This document shows, piece by piece, positions 24,232-32,419 of a stretch of 36,473 nt of DNA; the stretch's first letter is position 1; each line of letters begins with the position of its first letter. This stretch comes from Pseudomarimonas sp964350895 (GTDB taxonomy: Bacteria; Pseudomonadota; Gammaproteobacteria; Xanthomonadales; Xanthomonadaceae). Under the pieces are notes generated by a model. That model had not been told where the DNA came from, ran no database searches, and worked only from the letters and a program-made list of their open reading frames with translations. The DNA lies in assembly GCA_964350895.1 (NCBI GenBank), contig CAYGMG010000026.1, forward strand, positions 1-36,473. The letters are read 5' to 3'. The position numbers and the translations under genes were made by a program.

Positions 24232-24254
24232 CGCCCACAGCCTGTTTTTCTTCT
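24223..24254 (+). terminator. Terminator-like hairpin between rseP and bamA
   Basis: GTGGGC (24223-24228) and GCCCAC (24233-24238) form a 6-bp stem whose 4-base loop contains the rseP stop codon. After 6 bases comes the T-rich stretch TTTTTCTTCT (24245-24254). It resembles a weak intrinsic terminator or attenuator inside the operon; the gap before the T-run makes full termination doubtful. Confidence 0.35.
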
Positions 24255-24265
24255 CGGAAGTGACA

Positions 24266-26701
24266 ATGAAACGAATCGCCGCAGCCATCCTGATGGCGCT
24301 CGCCTGTGCGCCCGGACTCTCAGCGGCACAAGCCCTGGTGCCGAATCCCACCCGGGGCTTTGACCCCTTCACCGTGGCCGATATCCGCGTCGATGGCCTG
24401 CAGCGCATCTCGGCCGGAACGGTGTTCACCTATCTGCCGATCGAACGCGGCGACCGCATCGACCGCGCCCGCGTGGCCGAGTCGATCCGCGCCCTGTTCC
24501 GAACCGGCTTCTTCAATGACGTCGAAATCGAGCGTCAGGGCGACATTCTGGTGATCAAGGTCACCGAGCGTCCGGCGATCAACAAGATCACCCTGGTCGG
24601 CAACAAGGACATCAAGTCCGAAGAGCTGCTCAAGGGACTGAAGGACATCGGCCTTGCCGAAGGCGAAACCTTCGACCGCCTGCAGCTGCAGCGGGTGACC
24701 CAGGAGCTGGTCCGCCAGTACAACAACCGCGGCAAGTACAACGTCTCGATCGAGCCCAGCATCTCCGATCTCGACCGCAACCGGGTCGACCTTACGATCA
24801 ACGTCAAGGAAGGCAAGGCGGCCAAGATCAAGCACATCAACATCGTCGGCAACGAGGTGTTCGAGGACGAGGAGATCGTCGAGGGCTGGGAGTCGGGCAC
24901 TACCAATTGGCTGTCCTGGTATCGCCGCGACGACCAGTACTCGCGCGAGAAGCTTTCCGGCGATCTGGAAAAGCTCAACTCCTTCTATCTCGACCGCGGC
25001 TATGTCGATTTCAACATCGACAGCACCCAGGTCTCGATCGGCCCGGATCGCCGCGAGATGTACCTGACAGCCAATGTCCGCGAAGGCGAGGTCTACAAGA
25101 TCGCCGGCGCGCGGATCAGCGGCGACACCATCATCCCGCCGGAAGAGTTGCAGCGACTGATCCTGATCAAGGAAGGCGACACCTTCTCCCGGCGCCTGCT
25201 TGAGCTGACCCGCGACTCGATCATCTCGGTGCTGGCCAACATCGGCTACGCCTTTGCCGAGGTCGAGCCGATTCCCGAGATCGACCGCGAGACGCGCACG
25301 GTCAAGGTCAACTTCTACGTCCAGCCGGGCAAGCGCGTCTACGTACGCCGCATCCTGTTCGAGGGCAACACGCGGACCTCGGACGAGGTGATCCGCCGCG
25401 AGCTGCGTCAGTTCGAGGGCATGTGGTACTCGCAGGCCGCGATCGACCGCTCGAAGATCCGCCTGCAGCGGCTCGGCTTCTTCGAGGACATCAATATCGA
25501 GACCCCGCAGGTGGCCGGCAGCGCCGACCAGGTCGACGTGGTCATCAGCATGAAGGAGCGCACCTCGGGCAGCTTCGTGTTCGGCCTTGGCTACTCGCAG
25601 CTGTCGGGCGTGATCACCTCGGTGTCGGTACAGCAGAACAACTTCTTCGGCAGCGGTGACCGGGTCGGCTTCACGGTGCAGAACAACCGCTTCGTCAAGC
25701 GCTTCGACTTCAGCTACCTCGACCCCTATTTCACCGACGACGGCATCTCGCTGGGCTACAACCTGATCTACCGCGAACTGGATCAGGGCCAGGCCAACAT
25801 CGCCAACTTCACCACCGACAACGGTGCGCTGCAGGCAGTGTTTGGCGTGCCTATCACCGAAACCGACACCGTCGGCCTGGTGTTCGGCATCGACCGCAAT
25901 CAGATCACGGTAATCCCCGGCGCCACGCCAGATCCGTTCATCGACTACATCGATGCGCTGGGTCAGCGCACCTTCAATGCCTGGCGCACCGAGATCTCCT
26001 GGGCGCGCGACTCGCGCAACGCCTTCTTCAACCCGACCCGCGGCACCTTCCAGCGGGTCAGCGCCGAACTCACCCTGCCCGGCTCCACCGTCGAGTACTA
26101 CAAGCTGAACTACCAGTTCGCCAAGTACTGGCCGCTGTCGCGCAGCGTGGTCCTGCTCAGCGCAGCCGAAATCGGCTATGGCGACAGCTACGGGGACTCG
26201 ATCACCCGCAGCTTCCAGGTCACCGCACAGAACCCGTTCGACCCCAACGGCCCGCGAGTTCCGGTGCTGGATGACAACGGCGATCCGCTGCTGCGCGTGG
26301 TCACCGCCGATGGCCTGCCGTTCTTCGAGAACTTTTACGCCGGTGGCGTGCGCTCGATCCGCGGCTTCGAGGACAACACCCTTGGCCCGAACTTCCGCTT
26401 CCCCGGATCGGAGTTCGACCAGCCGCTGGGCGGCTCGCTGAAGACCACCGGCACCATCGAGCTGATCTTCCCGACCCTGCTCGACTCCGACACCACCCGG
26501 GTCTCGGCCTTCCTCGATTTCGGCAATGTGTTCGCCGATACCGACGCCTTCGACGTCGGCGAGTTCCGCGCGGCTGCTGGCGTTGCCCTGCAGTGGCAGG
26601 CGCCGATCGGGCCGATCATCCTCAACCTGTCGACGCCGGTGAAGAAGCAGGACGGCGACGAGGTCGAGCGCCTGCAGTTCACCTTCGGCACCCAGTTCTG
26701 A
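24266..26701 (+). CDS. bamA: Outer membrane protein assembly factor BamA
   Basis: An 811-residue Omp85 protein, the core of the BAM complex that inserts beta-barrel proteins into the outer membrane. A signal peptide (about 1-22) is followed by five POTRA domains (about 25-420) and a C-terminal 16-strand barrel (about 430-811) ending in Phe. The lid-loop motif is IRGF (698-701). ATG 24266 is preceded by GGAAG 5 bases away and begins MKRIAAAILMALACAPG; the frame open upstream to 24212 lies in rseP. Its partner chaperone Skp follows. Confidence 0.97.
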   Translation: MKRIAAAILMALACAPGLSAAQALVPNPTRGFDPFTVADIRVDGLQRISAGTVFTYLPIERGDRIDRARVAESIRALFRTGFFNDVEIERQGDILVIKVTERPAINKITLVGNKDIKSEELLKGLKDIGLAEGETFDRLQLQRVTQELVRQYNNRGKYNVSIEPSISDLDRNRVDLTINVKEGKAAKIKHINIVGNEVFEDEEIVEGWESGTTNWLSWYRRDDQYSREKLSGDLEKLNSFYLDRGYVDFNIDSTQVSIGPDRREMYLTANVREGEVYKIAGARISGDTIIPPEELQRLILIKEGDTFSRRLLELTRDSIISVLANIGYAFAEVEPIPEIDRETRTVKVNFYVQPGKRVYVRRILFEGNTRTSDEVIRRELRQFEGMWYSQAAIDRSKIRLQRLGFFEDINIETPQVAGSADQVDVVISMKERTSGSFVFGLGYSQLSGVITSVSVQQNNFFGSGDRVGFTVQNNRFVKRFDFSYLDPYFTDDGISLGYNLIYRELDQGQANIANFTTDNGALQAVFGVPITETDTVGLVFGIDRNQITVIPGATPDPFIDYIDALGQRTFNAWRTEISWARDSRNAFFNPTRGTFQRVSAELTLPGSTVEYYKLNYQFAKYWPLSRSVVLLSAAEIGYGDSYGDSITRSFQVTAQNPFDPNGPRVPVLDDNGDPLLRVVTADGLPFFENFYAGGVRSIRGFEDNTLGPNFRFPGSEFDQPLGGSLKTTGTIELIFPTLLDSDTTRVSAFLDFGNVFADTDAFDVGEFRAAAGVALQWQAPIGPIILNLSTPVKKQDGDEVERLQFTFGTQF

Positions 26702-26732
26702 TCTGCGGCCACGCGAGCCCCGGGATACACAG

Positions 26733-27290
26733 ATGAACCGGCCAGGCGACGCCCGAGGACGGACCGGAGGTCCCGTCCTCCGCGTCCTCGGCTGGCTGCT
26801 GGTCCTGCTCGCCTCCGCGGTTGCCGCCCAGGAACCGGCGCCGCGGATCGCCATGGTCGACATGCAGCGCCTGCTCGACGAGGCGCCGCAGATGGCCGCC
26901 GCCAAGCAGCGCCTGACCCGGGAGTTTGCCGACCGCAACGCCGAACTGCAGCGCCAGCGCGGCCAACTGGAGCAGATCGAGCGCCGGCTGCGCGAGCAGG
27001 GCGGATCGATGCCGGCAGCGGACGCCGATGCACTTGGCCGCGAAGCCGACATCCTGCGCCGGGCACTGCAGCGGGCCCGTGACCGCCTGCGCGACGAGCT
27101 CGCCAGCCGCAATCGCGAAGAGCGTGACCGGGTCTGGCTGCAGTTGAACGATACGGTCGCCCAGTACGCCCGTGACGCCGGCATCGACCTGGTCCTGCCG
27201 AGCCCCGTGCTGTACGCCAGCGCCCGCGTCGACATCACCGATCGCGTGCTCGACCGGCTGCGCGGACAGGCCGAGGAGCCAACCCCGTGA
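26733..27290 (+). CDS. skp: Periplasmic chaperone Skp/OmpH
   Basis: A 185-residue exported protein. After a 16-residue Arg-rich start comes a signal peptide (about 17-32), then the OmpH start RIAMVDMQRLLDEAPQM and a long charged coiled coil (about 50-130) made of Arg/Glu/Gln. Skp trimers hold unfolded outer-membrane proteins between the Sec machinery and BamA. The sequence is diverged, so the call rests on fold-like features and on the place between bamA and lpxD. Its stop overlaps the lpxD GTG (GTGA). Confidence 0.85.
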   Translation: MNRPGDARGRTGGPVLRVLGWLLVLLASAVAAQEPAPRIAMVDMQRLLDEAPQMAAAKQRLTREFADRNAELQRQRGQLEQIERRLREQGGSMPAADADALGREADILRRALQRARDRLRDELASRNREERDRVWLQLNDTVAQYARDAGIDLVLPSPVLYASARVDITDRVLDRLRGQAEEPTP

Positions 27291-28312
27291 GCGCGCCGCT
27301 GCGCCTTGGCGAGATCGCCGAGCGCTTCGGCCTGGCGCTGCGCGGCGACCCGCAGCGGCTGATCGACGGGGTCGCCACCCTGGCCGCCGCCGGCCCCACG
27401 CAGATCGCCTTTCTGGCCAATCCCGCCTATCGCCGGCAGCTGGCGGGCAGCGCAGCCGCCGCCGTGGTCCTGGCCCAGGCTGACGCCGACCAGCACCGCG
27501 GCGACGTGCTGATCAGCCGTAATCCATATGCCGACTTCGCCCGCATCGCGACGCTGTTTGCGCCGGCCACCGCCGCGCGTCCGGGCATCCACCCGAGCGC
27601 GGTGATCGAGGCCAGCGCGGAAATCGATCCGACGGCGGAAATCGGCCCTCAGGTTCATGTCGGCGCGCGCAGCCGGATTGCGGCCGGCGCGCGCATCGGA
27701 CCCGGCTGCGTAATCGGCGAGGACTGCGAAATCGGCGCCGGCTGCCTGCTGGTCGCCCGGGTCACCCTGGTGGTCCGCGTGCGCCTGGGACAGCGGGTCA
27801 TCGCTCACCCGGGCGCGGTGATCGGCGCCGATGGCTTTGGTCTGGCCTTCGACGCCGGCGGCTGGCTCAAGGTTCCGCAGCTTGGCGGCGTGCGGATCGG
27901 CGATGACTGCGAGATCGGTGCCAACACCTGCATCGACCGCGGCGCGCTGGAAGACACGGTGCTTGAGCAGGACGTGCGCCTGGACAACCTGATCCAGATC
28001 GGCCACAACGTGGTGATCGGCGCGCACACCGCGGTCGCCGGCTGCACTGCGATTGCCGGTTCGGCGCGAATCGGCCGATACTGCCTGATCGCCGGCGGCG
28101 TCGGCGTGGTCGGACACATCGAGATCGGCGACAAGGTGCGGGTCAATGCGATGAGCCTGGTCAGCCGCTCGCTCGAAGGCCCCGGCGAGTACGCCTCGGG
28201 CACGCCGATCCAGCCGGTCCGCGCCTGGCGGAAAAGCGCGGCGCGATTCCGCCGCCTGGGCCAGGCGGCAAAACCCCACTCCAATCAGGACAAGGATTCC
28301 ACCGATGACTGA
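27287..28312 (+). CDS. lpxD: UDP-3-O-acylglucosamine N-acyltransferase LpxD
   Basis: A 341-residue left-handed beta-helix acyltransferase adding the second 3-hydroxyacyl chain to the lipid A precursor. The N-terminal uridine-binding domain (about 1-98) precedes the hexapeptide repeats (about 100-310), visible as repeated I-G-x units. The catalytic His is H240 in IQIGHNVVIG. The C-terminus has a helical, basic tail. The start is GTG 27287 in a GTGA overlap with skp, and the end overlaps fabZ by 8 bases. Confidence 0.96.
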   Translation: MSAPLRLGEIAERFGLALRGDPQRLIDGVATLAAAGPTQIAFLANPAYRRQLAGSAAAAVVLAQADADQHRGDVLISRNPYADFARIATLFAPATAARPGIHPSAVIEASAEIDPTAEIGPQVHVGARSRIAAGARIGPGCVIGEDCEIGAGCLLVARVTLVVRVRLGQRVIAHPGAVIGADGFGLAFDAGGWLKVPQLGGVRIGDDCEIGANTCIDRGALEDTVLEQDVRLDNLIQIGHNVVIGAHTAVAGCTAIAGSARIGRYCLIAGGVGVVGHIEIGDKVRVNAMSLVSRSLEGPGEYASGTPIQPVRAWRKSAARFRRLGQAAKPHSNQDKDSTDD

Positions 28313-28781
28313 GGCCCACGCCGCGCTGACCCTGCCGGTCGACGTGACCCGCATCCAGCAGCTGCTGCCGCACCGCTATCCGTTCCTGCTGGTCGACCGG
28401 GTGATCGAGCTGGAGCCGCACAAGCGCATCCGTGCGCTGAAGAACGTGACCATCAACGAGCCGTTCTTCCAGGGACATTTCCCGGGCAACCCGGTGATGC
28501 CCGGCGTCCTCGTTGTCGAGGCCATGGCCCAGGCCGGCGGCCTGCTGTCCCAGCTGTCGGAAAGTGCCGGCACTCCGCGCCGCGACAAGCTCTTCTATCT
28601 GGTCAAGGTCGACAAGGCGCGTTTCTCCAAGATGGTCGTGCCCGGGGATCAGCTTGAGCTGGAGGTCGAGCTCAAGCGCACCCTGCGCGGCATGGCCCAG
28701 TACGCCTGCACGGCACGCGTCGATGGACGCGAAGTCGCCTGCGCCGAAATCCTGTGTGCCGAAGGAAGGAACAACGGATGA
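28305..28781 (+). CDS. fabZ: 3-hydroxyacyl-ACP dehydratase FabZ
   Basis: A 158-residue hot-dog-fold dehydratase of fatty-acid synthesis. It removes water from 3-hydroxyacyl-ACP and so competes with LpxA and LpxD for the same substrate, which explains the linkage. The catalytic pair is H58 in QGHFPGNPVMPG and E72 in VVEAMAQ. The family start LLPHRYPFLLVDRV is present. The ATG overlaps the lpxD end by 8 bases and the stop overlaps the lpxA ATG by 4. Confidence 0.97.
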   Translation: MTEAHAALTLPVDVTRIQQLLPHRYPFLLVDRVIELEPHKRIRALKNVTINEPFFQGHFPGNPVMPGVLVVEAMAQAGGLLSQLSESAGTPRRDKLFYLVKVDKARFSKMVVPGDQLELEVELKRTLRGMAQYACTARVDGREVACAEILCAEGRNNG

Positions 28782-29548
28782 TCCATGCCAGCGCCGTCAT
28801 TGATCCCAGCGCCCGCATCGCCGACACGGTCAGCATCGGCGCGTTCTGCATCATCGGCGCCGATGTCGAGATCGGCGAAGGAACGGTGATCGGACCGCAC
28901 GTGGTCATCGACGGCCCGACCCGGATCGGCCGCGACAATCGAATCCACGCGTTCAACGCGCTGGGCGGCGAGCCGCAGGACAAGAAGTACGCCGGCCAGC
29001 CCACCGAGCTGATCATCGGCGACCGCAACACCATCCGCGAGTACTGCACCTTCAACCGCGGCACCGCCGAGGACAGCGGCATCACCCGGATCGGCGATGA
29101 CAACTGGATCATGGCCTATGTGCACATGGCCCACGACTGCATCGTCGGCAACAACACCATCTTCGCCAATGCCGCTTCGCTTGCCGGGCACTGTCGGGTC
29201 GACGACTACGCGATCCTCGGCGGCTTCACCCTGGTCCACCAGTTTTGCCAGGTCGGCGCGCATGCCTTCACCGCGATGGGCAGCGTGATCAACCGCGACG
29301 TGCCGCCCTTCGTCACCGTGGCCGGCACCTATGCCCAGCCGCACGGCATCAACAGCGAAGGGCTCAAGCGGCGCGGTTACGACCGCGAGCGGATTGCCGC
29401 AATCAAACGCGCCTATCGCACCCTGTACAAAGCCGGACTGCCGCTGGCCGAGGCGCGCACACAGCTTGCCGAAGCCGCCAAGAGCGCGCCCGACGTAGCG
29501 CTCATGCTCGACTTCATCGACCGCTCGCAGCGTTCGTTGGTGCGTTAG
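28778..29548 (+). CDS. lpxA: UDP-N-acetylglucosamine acyltransferase LpxA
   Basis: A 256-residue left-handed beta-helix enzyme for the first step of lipid A synthesis, 3-O-acylation of UDP-GlcNAc. The catalytic His is H119 in HMAHDC. M167 in AFTAMGSVI aligns with the acyl-chain ruler residue (Gly173 in E. coli, Met169 in P. aeruginosa), which predicts a short, about C10-C11, hydroxyacyl donor. ATG 28778 is preferred to the upstream in-frame ATG at 28754 because GAAGGAAGGA precedes it and it forms the ATGA overlap with fabZ. Confidence 0.96.
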   Translation: MIHASAVIDPSARIADTVSIGAFCIIGADVEIGEGTVIGPHVVIDGPTRIGRDNRIHAFNALGGEPQDKKYAGQPTELIIGDRNTIREYCTFNRGTAEDSGITRIGDDNWIMAYVHMAHDCIVGNNTIFANAASLAGHCRVDDYAILGGFTLVHQFCQVGAHAFTAMGSVINRDVPPFVTVAGTYAQPHGINSEGLKRRGYDRERIAAIKRAYRTLYKAGLPLAEARTQLAEAAKSAPDVALMLDFIDRSQRSLVR

Positions 29549-29553
29549 GGGCC

Positions 29554-29688
29554 GTGATTCGTGATTCGTGGTTGGTGATTCGAAGCAGGAGGCAATCGCG
29601 AACCGAGAAGCAGCCTGCAATGTCAGCCAGCCAGCGGCGCCGGGGAGTGCCGGCTTGAACGAATCACCAATCACCCATCACCAATCAC
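29554..29688. repeat. Inverted pair of 4x7-bp heptad arrays between lpxA and lpxB
   Basis: The left arm (29554-29581) is four heptads: GTGATTC, GTGATTC, GTGGTTG, GTGATTC. The right arm (29661-29688) is four heptads on the opposite strand: GAATCAC, CAATCAC, CCATCAC, CAATCAC. The arms can pair over 28 bp with 4 mismatches around a 79-base centre. The element looks like the short interspersed repeats I recall in Xanthomonadaceae intergenic regions, and its right arm lies inside the lpxB reading frame. Confidence 0.75.
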
Positions 29689-30905
29689 AGCGCGAAGCGC
29701 CTAGGCGCATCGCGCTGATCGCCGGCGAGGCATCCGGCGACCTGCTGGGGGCCGATCTCGCGGCCGGGCTCCGACGCGCCCTGCCCTCTGTGGAACTGGC
29801 AGGCGTGGCCGGTCCAGCGATGCGCGGGGCCGGCGTGGACGCCTGGGTCGACTGCGAGGAGCTCGCCGTGATGGGCCTGGTCGAAGTGCTGCGTCATCTG
29901 CCGCGCCTGCTGCGCCTGCGCTGGAAGCTGCGCCAGCGGCTGCTCGATTGGCAGCCGGACCTGGTGGTCGGCATCGATGCCCCGGACTTCAACCTCGGCC
30001 TCGAGCGCTGGCTCAAGCAGCGCGGTGTGCGCACGGCGCACTACGTCAGCCCCTCGGTCTGGGCCTGGCGCGAGGGCCGCGCGGCCAAGCTCGGCGCAAG
30101 CTGCGATCGGGTGCTCTGCCTGTTTCCGATGGAGCCGCCGATCTATGCCCGGCACGAGGTCGACGCCCGCTTCGTCGGCCATCCCTTCGCCGCGCGCTTC
30201 GCCCTCGACCCGGATGCCGAGGCCGCGCGCCGCAGCCTTGGCCTTGAGCCCGGATCGCGCTGGCTGGCCGTGCTTCCCGGCAGCCGACGGGGCGAGATCG
30301 CCCGGCTCACCGGCCCCTTCATCGAAGCCGCGGCCCTGCTTCGGCGCAAAGCACCGGAACTTGGCGTGCTGGTTCCGATGACCGGGCCACGTACCCGCGC
30401 CGCCTTCGAGCAGGCGCTGCGCGAGGCCGCCGTGGCCGCGCCGACCGAAGCTGATGCGGCGCGCCCCTCGCAGGCCGAGCTGTGCGCCCTGCAGCGCGAG
30501 CTGCGCATCGTCGAGGGCCGCTCACAGCAGGTGCTGGAGGCCGCCGAGCTGGTCCTGCTCGCTTCCGGCACCGCGGCACTCGAAGCGCTGCTGGCCAAGC
30601 GGCCGATGGTGGTCGGCTATCGCATCGCGGCGCTGACCCACGCCCTGGTCAAGGGCCTTGGCCTGATGCGTACCGAACGCTACAGCCTGCCCAACATCCT
30701 TGCCGGACGGGAGCTGGTGGCCGAGCGCATGCAAGGCGACTGCACCCCGGACAAGCTGGCCGCGGCACTCGGCGAACTGCTCCCGACCGATCGCTCCATG
30801 GCCCGTCTTGCCCCCGCCTACCGCGCACTCCACGAGTCCCTGCAGGCGCCGCATCCGGACGCCGCAGCCGCGGCCCTGGTCGAGCTGCTGGAGGATCCGC
30901 GGTGA
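29655..30905 (+). CDS. lpxB: Lipid-A-disaccharide synthase LpxB (TTG start within repeat element)
   Basis: A 416-residue GT19 glycosyltransferase that joins lipid X to UDP-2,3-diacylglucosamine. Family hallmarks are IALIAGEASGDLLGADL near the N-terminus, YVSPSVWAWREGRA, LAVLPGSRRGEI and LLASGTAALEALL. No ATG precedes the core. TTG 29655 is preferred because GGGGAG lies 7 bases upstream; GTG 29568 is the alternative (445 residues). From TTG, the first 18 residues (LNESPITHHQSQREAPRR, initiator read as Met) are largely encoded by the right arm of the heptad repeat and have no LpxB homology. The 106-base gap from lpxA contrasts with the 4-8 base overlaps elsewhere in the run. Confidence 0.9.
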   Translation: MNESPITHHQSQREAPRRIALIAGEASGDLLGADLAAGLRRALPSVELAGVAGPAMRGAGVDAWVDCEELAVMGLVEVLRHLPRLLRLRWKLRQRLLDWQPDLVVGIDAPDFNLGLERWLKQRGVRTAHYVSPSVWAWREGRAAKLGASCDRVLCLFPMEPPIYARHEVDARFVGHPFAARFALDPDAEAARRSLGLEPGSRWLAVLPGSRRGEIARLTGPFIEAAALLRRKAPELGVLVPMTGPRTRAAFEQALREAAVAAPTEADAARPSQAELCALQRELRIVEGRSQQVLEAAELVLLASGTAALEALLAKRPMVVGYRIAALTHALVKGLGLMRTERYSLPNILAGRELVAERMQGDCTPDKLAAALGELLPTDRSMARLAPAYRALHESLQAPHPDAAAAALVELLEDPR

Positions 30906-31525
30906 ACACCTACCGCGCGCTGACCCCGGATACCGGCATTGCCGGCGTCGACGAGGCAGGGCGCGGGCCACTAGCCGGGCCGCTGGTGGTCGCCGCGGTG
31001 ATCCTCGATCCGGCGCGCACGCCGCCGGGCCTCGATGACTCCAAGCGACTCAGCGAACGCCGTCGCGAGGCGCTGTACGACGCAATCCTCGACTGCGCAC
31101 TCGATCACTGCATCGTCTTCATCGACGCCGCCGAGATCGATCGGCGCAATATCTTCCAGGCCACCCTGTACGGCATGCGCGAAAGCCTGCGTGGGCTGGC
31201 TGTCGCCCCACGTCTGGCCCTGATCGACGGCAACCGGATACCTGACGATCTGCCCTGCCCGGGCGAATGGCGGATCGGCGGCGACGCGCTGGAGCCGGCG
31301 ATCAGCGCGGCATCGATCCTGGCCAAGGTCAGCCGCGATCGCGCCCTGCGCGAACTGCACCAGAAGTTCCCGCGCTATGGCTTTGACCGGCACAAGGGCT
31401 ATCCGACCGCCGAGCACCTGGCCGCCCTGCGCCAACACGGACCGTGCGCGGAACACCGGCGCAGCTACGCACCGGTGCGCGATGCGCTGATCGCGCAGCC
31501 GAGCCAGGCGCTGCTCTCGCTTTAG
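30902..31525 (+). CDS. rnhB: Ribonuclease HII
   Basis: A 207-residue RNase HII that removes RNA from RNA-DNA hybrids and incised single ribonucleotides. The catalytic DE pair is D17-E18 in GVDEAGRGPLAGP; D109 in LIDGNR and the GGDALEPAISAASILAKVSRDR segment complete the active site. The start is GTG 30902, overlapping the lpxB stop (GTGA). The frame open upstream to 30482 lies within lpxB and is not used. It is the last gene of the envelope operon. Confidence 0.96.
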   Translation: MNTYRALTPDTGIAGVDEAGRGPLAGPLVVAAVILDPARTPPGLDDSKRLSERRREALYDAILDCALDHCIVFIDAAEIDRRNIFQATLYGMRESLRGLAVAPRLALIDGNRIPDDLPCPGEWRIGGDALEPAISAASILAKVSRDRALRELHQKFPRYGFDRHKGYPTAEHLAALRQHGPCAEHRRSYAPVRDALIAQPSQALLSL

Positions 31526-31621
31526 CCGCACGTAGTCGCCGGCAGGGGGTAGTCGCTTCAGCCCACTTAACCCTCCGTTCGACCAAGAAGCCGGGCGCAA
31601 CCCGAACGCCAGCTTAAGGAT

Positions 31622-31645
31622 TGGCCGTGCCGCAAGTCACGGCCA
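31622..31645. promoter_or_regulatory. Perfect inverted repeat upstream of the DUF1232 gene
   Basis: TGGCCGTG (31622-31629) and CACGGCCA (31638-31645) form a perfect 8-bp inverted repeat with an 8-base centre, in the 217-base rnhB-DUF1232 spacer. It could be an operator for the downstream gene or a transcription-end hairpin for rnhB; no T-run follows. I found no convincing promoter in this spacer. Confidence 0.4.
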
Positions 31646-31742
31646 TGACTTCTGGGCGCGTCACGCCAAGCAACCATGGGTCATCTTGTTGCATCACAAG
31701 GGCAAGGACATTCCCTGCCGCAGCAAGAGAAGGAGCATCGCC

Positions 31743-32309
31743 ATGAGTCTCGCCATCCACGTCAGCATGAACGAATCTTCCCTGGCCCCGTTTCGCGCGG
31801 CCTGGCTCGATGCGGTGGCCGGCGTGGCGAAGGCCGACGGCGCCGAGCTGGTCACGGCGGCCAGCCGTCACTACGCCGAGGCCGGCGCCCGCGCGCTGCC
31901 GCCCTTCCTCCGCCCGCATCTTGAACACATCGGGGAGCTCATCCGCATGCTCCGCGATCCGCGCTGGGTGGTGCCCGAACCCGCCCGTCAGGCCCTGCAG
32001 GGGGCGCTCGCCTACTTTGTCGACGAGAAGGACCTGATCCCCGACGACAACCTCAAGTTTGGCCTGCTGGACGACGCCATCGTCATCGAGCTGGCGCTCG
32101 CCGAGCACGAGCACGAGTGGCTGGCCTGGCAGGAGTTCGACCGCTTCCGCCGCGACTATCCGCAGTGCGGATCGCTGGACCGCGAAGGCTGGCTGAATCT
32201 GCGCCGCAGCGAGCTGGACGCCGCCCTGCGCCACCGTCGCCGCATACAGCTGGCCGATCGCCAGCGCCTGGACCGGCGCGCCGCAGCCCCGCGCTTCCGG
32301 GTCAACTGA
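31743..32309 (+). CDS. DUF1232 (YkvA-like) family protein, function unknown
   Basis: A 188-residue protein. The core at about 88-119 (ALAYFVDEKDLIPDD, then FGLLDDAIVIELAL) matches the DUF1232/YkvA pattern of a hydrophobic stretch, a D-LIPD element and a LDD turn. In membrane-associated members the first part is more hydrophobic, so this one may be soluble or peripheral. The rest is helical and charged; the C-terminal 35 residues are very Arg-rich (RHRRRIQLADRQRLDRRA), suggesting nucleic-acid or acidic-membrane contact, which is inference. ATG 31743 is set by a strong AAGGAG (31730-31735). It stands alone between rnhB and dnaE. No function can be assigned. Confidence 0.75.
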   Translation: MSLAIHVSMNESSLAPFRAAWLDAVAGVAKADGAELVTAASRHYAEAGARALPPFLRPHLEHIGELIRMLRDPRWVVPEPARQALQGALAYFVDEKDLIPDDNLKFGLLDDAIVIELALAEHEHEWLAWQEFDRFRRDYPQCGSLDREGWLNLRRSELDAALRHRRRIQLADRQRLDRRAAAPRFRVN

Positions 32310-32342
32310 TCCGCGGACACTCCCCCCAACGCGGAACAGCCC

Positions 32343-32369
32343 GCGGGCCGCCAGGGACCGGCAGCCCGC
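32343..32369 (+). terminator. Candidate terminator hairpin after the DUF1232 gene
   Basis: GCGGGCCGCC (32343-32352) pairs with GGCAGCCCGC (32360-32369), 9 of 10 positions, with a 7-base loop. It begins 33 bases after the stop codon. There is no T-run, so termination would be weak or need another factor. Confidence 0.4.
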
Positions 32370-32419
32370 AGCAGGCGATAGCAGCGTTGCGGACCGCATT
32401 GGGCGCAAGGCAGACGTTC

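Noticed and set aside
24320..28354. A 1344-codon open frame on the minus strand
   Set aside because: It is antisense to bamA, skp and lpxD, which have clear homology; long antisense frames are expected in GC-rich DNA with strong codon bias. Its translation has no recognisable domain.
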